From NCBI GenBank assembly GCA_000827265.1, contig KN834753.1, positions 1,382,210 through 1,446,209 of the forward strand: 64,000 nt of DNA, in the 5' to 3' direction. A program made the position numbers and the translations under genes. Under the pieces are notes generated by a model. That model was not told where the DNA came from. It searched no databases and was given only the letters and a program-made list of their open reading frames with translations. Shown here in pieces: positions 60,049-64,000 of this stretch; position 1 is the stretch's first letter, and each line of letters starts with the position of its first letter. Origin of the DNA: Collybiopsis luxurians FD-317 M1. Taxonomy: Eukaryota; Basidiomycota; Agaricomycetes; Agaricales; Omphalotaceae.

Positions 60049-62580
60049 ATGTCCCAGTCTGCACCAATCGCTGCTTTTGCTCCTCCTCCTCTTCCCCCGG
60101 GCTGGACGGAACACACAGGTACACACTCTCACATATCCCTCATTCCATTCTGATATCGTTTTCAGCTCCGGGTGGCCAACTCTATTACTACAATGCACAC
60201 ACCAAAGAATCCACCTACACACGTCCAATTCCATCTTTCCAAAATTTTCCTCCCGTACAAACTACAAAGAAGAAGGAAAGACCTCTGACAAAAACTCAAA
60301 TACCAGGCACTGATTGGATCCGAGTAAAAACTACCGAAGGGAATGTTTTCTACTCTCACAAAACAAAAAAACAAAGCGTTTGGACAGTTCCTGATGAGAT
60401 TCAAGATGCTGTCGCACAGTTGACAAAGGACGAGCAGAGACTATCGCAGCAGGGGGAGGAAGGGAATTCAATTCAAGCTGAAGAATTTCTAGAGGTTGAG
60501 AGGGTCAAGGCCGAAATCAGAGAGAATACCAAACGAAAGGCAGCCGAAACGGATGAGCTTGTTATAACGAAAAAAGCAAAGATTAAAGAGGACGAAGAAG
60601 ACGAAGACGAGGAAAGTGAAGAAGAAGAATGGCAGCGCGAGGCTGCTGTACAATTAGCGGCAGAAGCGGAGGAAGAGAAAAGGCGTGCAGAAGAAGAAGC
60701 GAAACGAGAAGCGGAGGCAGCGGAGGACGAACTCAAGCGAACCAAGGAAGCACAGATAGTCATGCCAGAAAAAGTGGACCTTTCAATCGAAGAAGGGAAA
60801 GCCTTGTTCAAGGTGAGTACATTTATGGTGGATTTAGTTTCGACCCATCTCACCGATACGGTTAGACATTACTCCGGGAAAAAGACATTAACCCGCTCCA
60901 TCCATGGGATACATCTCTTCCAAAGTTTGTGTCCGACCCGCGATATGTGCTCCTTCCTTCCGTCTCAGCTCGTCGAGAAGCTTTCGACGAGTACTGCCGG
61001 GACCGTGCACGCGAGCTTCGCCAAAATGCCGTCGATAAAGAACTTCGTACACCGAAAGAAGAATTCGATGGCCTTTTGAATGCTGAGGTGAAAAGTACAC
61101 GGACAAGCTGGACCGATTTTCGTCGGACATGGAAGAAGGACAGGCGTTTTTACAACTGGGGGAGAGATGACCGAGAACGTGAAAAGGCGTTTAGAGATTT
61201 TATTCGCGATTTAGGAGAGAGTATGTATGATCTTCGTCACCTGGATCTCATAATTTATTGATTTTTGTAGAGAAAAAGGCTGCCGCACAGAAGGCTGAAT
61301 CAGATTTTTTCGCTTTGCTCAAGGAACGTGCCGACATTAAGGAAGGCTGCTTTTGGAAAGAAGTATGCAATGTCACCTCTTGTTATTATTTCTACTGATC
61401 GTATTCGCGAGTAGGTCAAGAGGGATTTAATAAAGGATCCTCGGTATGATGCGGTTGGTTCGTCTTCGCTACGAGAGGAGCTGTTCAATACTTTTGTCAA
61501 AGCAAAATTGAGCAGTTCATCGCTCGTAACGTCGGAATCAAAAGTCGAGAAATCGGATGAAGCAATTAGGTCCGAAAGTAAGAAGGAAAGGAAGGAACGA
61601 GCCGTTAAAGAGAGGGAGGAAAAAGTTCGTCTTGAGAGAGAACGAGTAGAGGCGAATACCCTCAAATCTAGAATGGAATTAAATAAAGAAGAAGGGGAGC
61701 GAGAGTTCAAGTGTGTATTTGATCAACTTGTTTCGTTAATTTCGCTAAAGCTGCTATGTATATAACAGCTCTCTACTTACGGACGCCATCCGAGATCCAC
61801 AGGTACGGCACTTCCATCCAATGGTGTAGTTGTTTACTTGTACTCCAGATATCTTGGCATAACGCTCTCCCCCAACTTCAAACCGACCCACGGTTCCACA
61901 ATTCTCCGCTGCCAACAAATCATCAAATCCATCTCTTCCATGAATATATCTCGAATCTTCGTTCAAGGCATCTGATGAGTTTACATGCTCTTTTCGAGTC
62001 ACACGCACTTTCCCTGTCCACCGTTTTCGACGATCTTCCAGTCTCTTCGCTAAAGTCTTCTGCGCCAGTTGTTAGGCTGGGGATGAGCGAAGGAACGCTG
62101 CAGCTAGAGTTTGAAAAATGGCAGCGAGAGCGGGCGACTGCGTGTCGGAAGGCATTCGACGAGATGTTGGTGGAGAATTCTTTTGTGGATTTCTGGGGTC
62201 GATTGGGAAAAATTGGTGGCGAGGGTGTAGATGGTGGGGTGAAAGCTGATGATGATGACGTTGACAGTGAAGGTCTAGGCACCAAGGTTGACATGAAAGA
62301 GCTAGCGAAGAGCGTTGATGTTGAGGAAATTGAGAAGGTTCTACGAGTGAGATTTTTTCTTGTTTCTCTGTGATTCCGCGCTTCTTATGACTTCTGCCCA
62401 GAACGACAAACGTTATATTATGTTTGATCGCATTCCGGAACAGCGTGAGCGATGGATTAGGGTAGGTGCTTTTTATTGGATTTCATACCAAGGGGAGCTG
62501 ATGGCAACGCTTTACAGGACTATTTATCTCAACTATCTGCTCCGAAATTATCTGTTCACCTTCCAAGTTCTGGTACTTAG
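60049..62580 (+). CDS. WW/FF-domain protein, TCERG1 (CA150)-like
   Basis: Nuclear protein that couples transcription elongation and splicing, with WW domains (proline ligands) and FF domains (phospho-CTD or splicing factor contacts). About nine exons, about 780 residues. Start MSQSAPIAAFAPPPLPPGW at 60049. WW1: LPPGWTEHTAPGGQLYYYNA; WW2: DWIRVKTTEGNVFYSHKTKK then QSVWTVP. A Lys/Glu-rich coiled-coil region follows (EEEEWQREAAVQLAAEAEEE). FF domains: DTSLPKFVSDPRYVLLPS, SWTDFRRTWKKDRRFYNWGR, FWKEVKRDLIKDPRYDAVG, ISWHNALPQLQTDPRF and a last one around NDKRYIMFDRIPEQRERW. Two WW plus five FF fits TCERG1/CA150-type proteins. Fungal family members are often one per genome. Confidence 0.88.
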
Positions 62581-62995
62581 GTAGCGTCGTTGGGGATATA
62601 TGGAACCTCGTTACATTCTTTCACGTATCAGCGCGTGACAATTCGCGACAAGAGACCCGTGAGCTCGGTCACTGTGATGTGATTTTTTTCCCAGGACACG
62701 ACGGAGGTTTAAGCTGGCACCATGAAGACGACGAATGTTTGGCGGCTTTGAGGCTTGTATCCTAAGTTGTTCTGTTTTACTTTTTTCTCTCTTCTTTCGA
62801 AAAGTATTTTGAGTGAAGACGGAGACCAAGCATAAGACTGGTTCCCTTCTGAATAATCGCAAGTGTAATTACCGTGAAATATTGACACATCAGTGAATTT
62901 TGCGAAGCTTCCGCGGCGCGAATATATAAAGTTGCTCTCTTCTGTGATCATACTGGTTCAGTGTCCAACGCAGACGGCTGACTTGCTCGGTCATA
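62581..62995. other. Intergenic upstream of secreted-gene fragment
   Basis: About 415 bp, with a TATA box near its right end (62923-62930). No gene is supported. Confidence 0.4.
62923..62930 (+). promoter_or_regulatory. TATA box
   Basis: TATATAAA, 66 bp upstream of the ATG at 62996, with a CT-rich stretch between. Position fits a fungal core promoter. Confidence 0.55.
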
Positions 62996-63243
62996 ATGCG
63001 CCTTCTCTCCACATTCTTTCTCCTTTCTCCTTTCTTTTCCTTGGGTCTCGCTCAGCAGTTTGATGCCCCGGATATCCCGAAGGAAAAGTTTGACTATCAG
63101 GCAAATACATTGAACTTGTCTCTCCAGTCACGACACACTCATTTTCCTTCTAGAGCGATGTGGCTCGTATGCGAAAGATTGTAATAAATAGGTCCGTACT
63201 TTTACTATACACGAGGTTTATCATTAGGTCTGTTCAAAATTGA
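62996..63243 (+). pseudogene. Truncated secreted-protein gene fragment
   Basis: Starts with a strong signal peptide (MRLLSTFFLLSPFFSLGLAQ) and goes on as QFDAPDIPKEKFDYQ (62996-63100). A GC-AG intron (63101-63153, 53 nt) would join this to SDVARMRKIVINRS, which looks like real coding sequence, but after about 63196 the frame drifts into low-information sequence and stops at 63241. The rest of a longer protein is missing. A plain read-through instead stops at 63184. Family not recognised. I read it as the 5' part of a gene cut by a rearrangement or element insertion; a real gene whose next exon lies further on is the main alternative. Confidence 0.45.
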
Positions 63244-63589
63244 AGCTACGGAATCCGTAGAGCCGTAGAAATCTATATTTTCTGTAGAAACGTAGTCGTA
63301 GCTGTGACTGATATGTGACAGTCCACATATGATCGTATAGTGCATACCGCGCTTAACTACTTCCGCTTACTTTTACACATATTTCTGTCTTTCCTGTCTT
63401 TGATAAGTATTAACTGTGCCATGGAAAAGAAAAAGAAGGAAAGGGGTTCTTCCAATCTACCCCCCAAGTGACCTAAAAGTCCTAGTTAAAGAAGACACGA
63501 AAAAATTTTCTGGGCACTGCCTTGGACTGAGGATAACCACAGAAAGAAAACCCTGGGAGCTGATAGGTCTACCTGAGAAATAAGAGAGC
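63244..63589. other. Non-coding stretch, possible element remnant
   Basis: AT-rich sequence with several CGTAG copies and the inverted repeat CTACGGA-A-TCCGTAG at about 63246-63260. Part near 63430 is purine-rich (GAAAAGAAAAAGAAGGAAAGGGG). No open frame of note. May belong to a decayed mobile element. Confidence 0.4.
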
Positions 63590-64000
63590 TGTTATAAGAA
63601 TGGGACGGCTATGTACTTCTCCTCAACTTTATGCAAGTCGATGCGTATTGGATTATTATTAGGTATTCACAAGGTACGATTGGATATATCTATATATGGA
63701 ACACTTTCTCGTAGTTGTACTATACTTATATTTATGTTCCCTTGCTATCTCACACTGTTCTATCTTTAGTAGTAGTGTACTTATATCTCGTCCCACCATC
63801 ACATCTCAGTTCTCATGATTCCTATCACATATACCCACTCTCGTGTACTAGTTCTCATGATACTTAGTTACATGTTCTCATCTATCTTTTATCCAGCCAA
63901 TGGTTGACTACGTATAACATTGTGTACTTGTATATAAAGCCACCTACATACATGAACAATCTAGTGGCGCTTTTTCCCCCTTTTGATCTGTGTGATCAAC
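63590..64000 (+). mobile_element. Candidate LTR of a retrotransposon, cut by window edge
   Basis: From 63590 the sequence begins TGTTATAAGAATGGGACGG, the TGTT start common for copia-type LTRs. It contains a TATA box (TATATAAA at 63931) about 70 bp from the right edge, where LTR promoters lie, and ends GTGTGATCAAC at 64000, where one more A would give the usual CA end. The AT-rich body with repeated TCTCATGAT units and no open frame also fits. No primer-binding site or second LTR is inside the window, so orientation and element type are unproved. Confidence 0.4.

Noticed and set aside
57106..62580. MFS transporter and TCERG1-like gene as a functional pair
   Set aside because: They only share a divergent promoter region; their roles are unrelated.
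1..64000. tRNA genes, rRNA and CRISPR arrays
   Set aside because: No cloverleaf with a GGTTCGAxTCC-type arm, no rRNA segments and no regularly spaced repeats were found by eye; a tRNAscan run would settle the tRNA question.

Overview
The window is a gene-dense piece of nuclear DNA from a filamentous basidiomycete, most likely an Agaricomycete. The evidence is many short introns (about 50-60 bp) inside almost every gene, little space between genes, and basidiomycete-style gene content: an allantoate-permease-family transporter, a GPI-type chitin deacetylase and a membrane-tethered aspartic protease. I count about 27 protein-coding genes. I see no tRNA, rRNA or CRISPR. I assigned introns by hand from GT/GC-AG signals and from continuity of protein families; the junctions have not been checked against RNA.

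Layout. 1-10 kb: 3' end of TFIIF-alpha, chitin deacetylase, a GCK/STE20 kinase, ribosomal protein L35. 9-16 kb: an 815-residue unrecognised protein, a Baeyer-Villiger monooxygenase, a dual-specificity phosphatase. 16-23 kb: HIS6, exosome subunit RRP4, APC13, hydroxyacid-oxoacid transhydrogenase and a Pcl-like cyclin. 24-34 kb: aspartic protease, a PPR protein, a small secreted protein, YOS1, mitochondrial uL22 and OST1. 34-46 kb: an Air1/2-type zinc-knuckle protein, an Opy2-type membrane anchor, a copper P-type ATPase and the Vip1 inositol-pyrophosphate kinase. 46-57 kb: an AKTIP/FTS-type E2 variant, an acyl-CoA synthetase-like ligase and an IQGAP. 57-64 kb: a Dal5-like transporter, a TCERG1-like WW/FF protein, a truncated secreted-protein gene and a candidate LTR cut by the window edge.

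Most genes are housekeeping genes and do not form one pathway. Some placements still have meaning. RRP4 (exosome) and an Air1/2-type TRAMP subunit share the nuclear RNA-surveillance pathway. YOS1 and OST1 serve the early secretory pathway. APC13, the cyclin, IQGAP and the GCK kinase relate to the cell cycle and cytokinesis. Several divergent pairs sit very close together (HIS6/RRP4 start codons 44 bp apart; YOS1/uL22m; ATPase/VIP1; MFS/TCERG1).

The most notable signals are a perfect inverted pair of MluI cell-cycle boxes upstream of APC13, an unusual number of GC-AG introns (two in one small secreted protein, one splitting a phosphatase catalytic loop), an uncharacterised secreted-protein gene, and the truncated gene next to a likely retroelement at the right edge.
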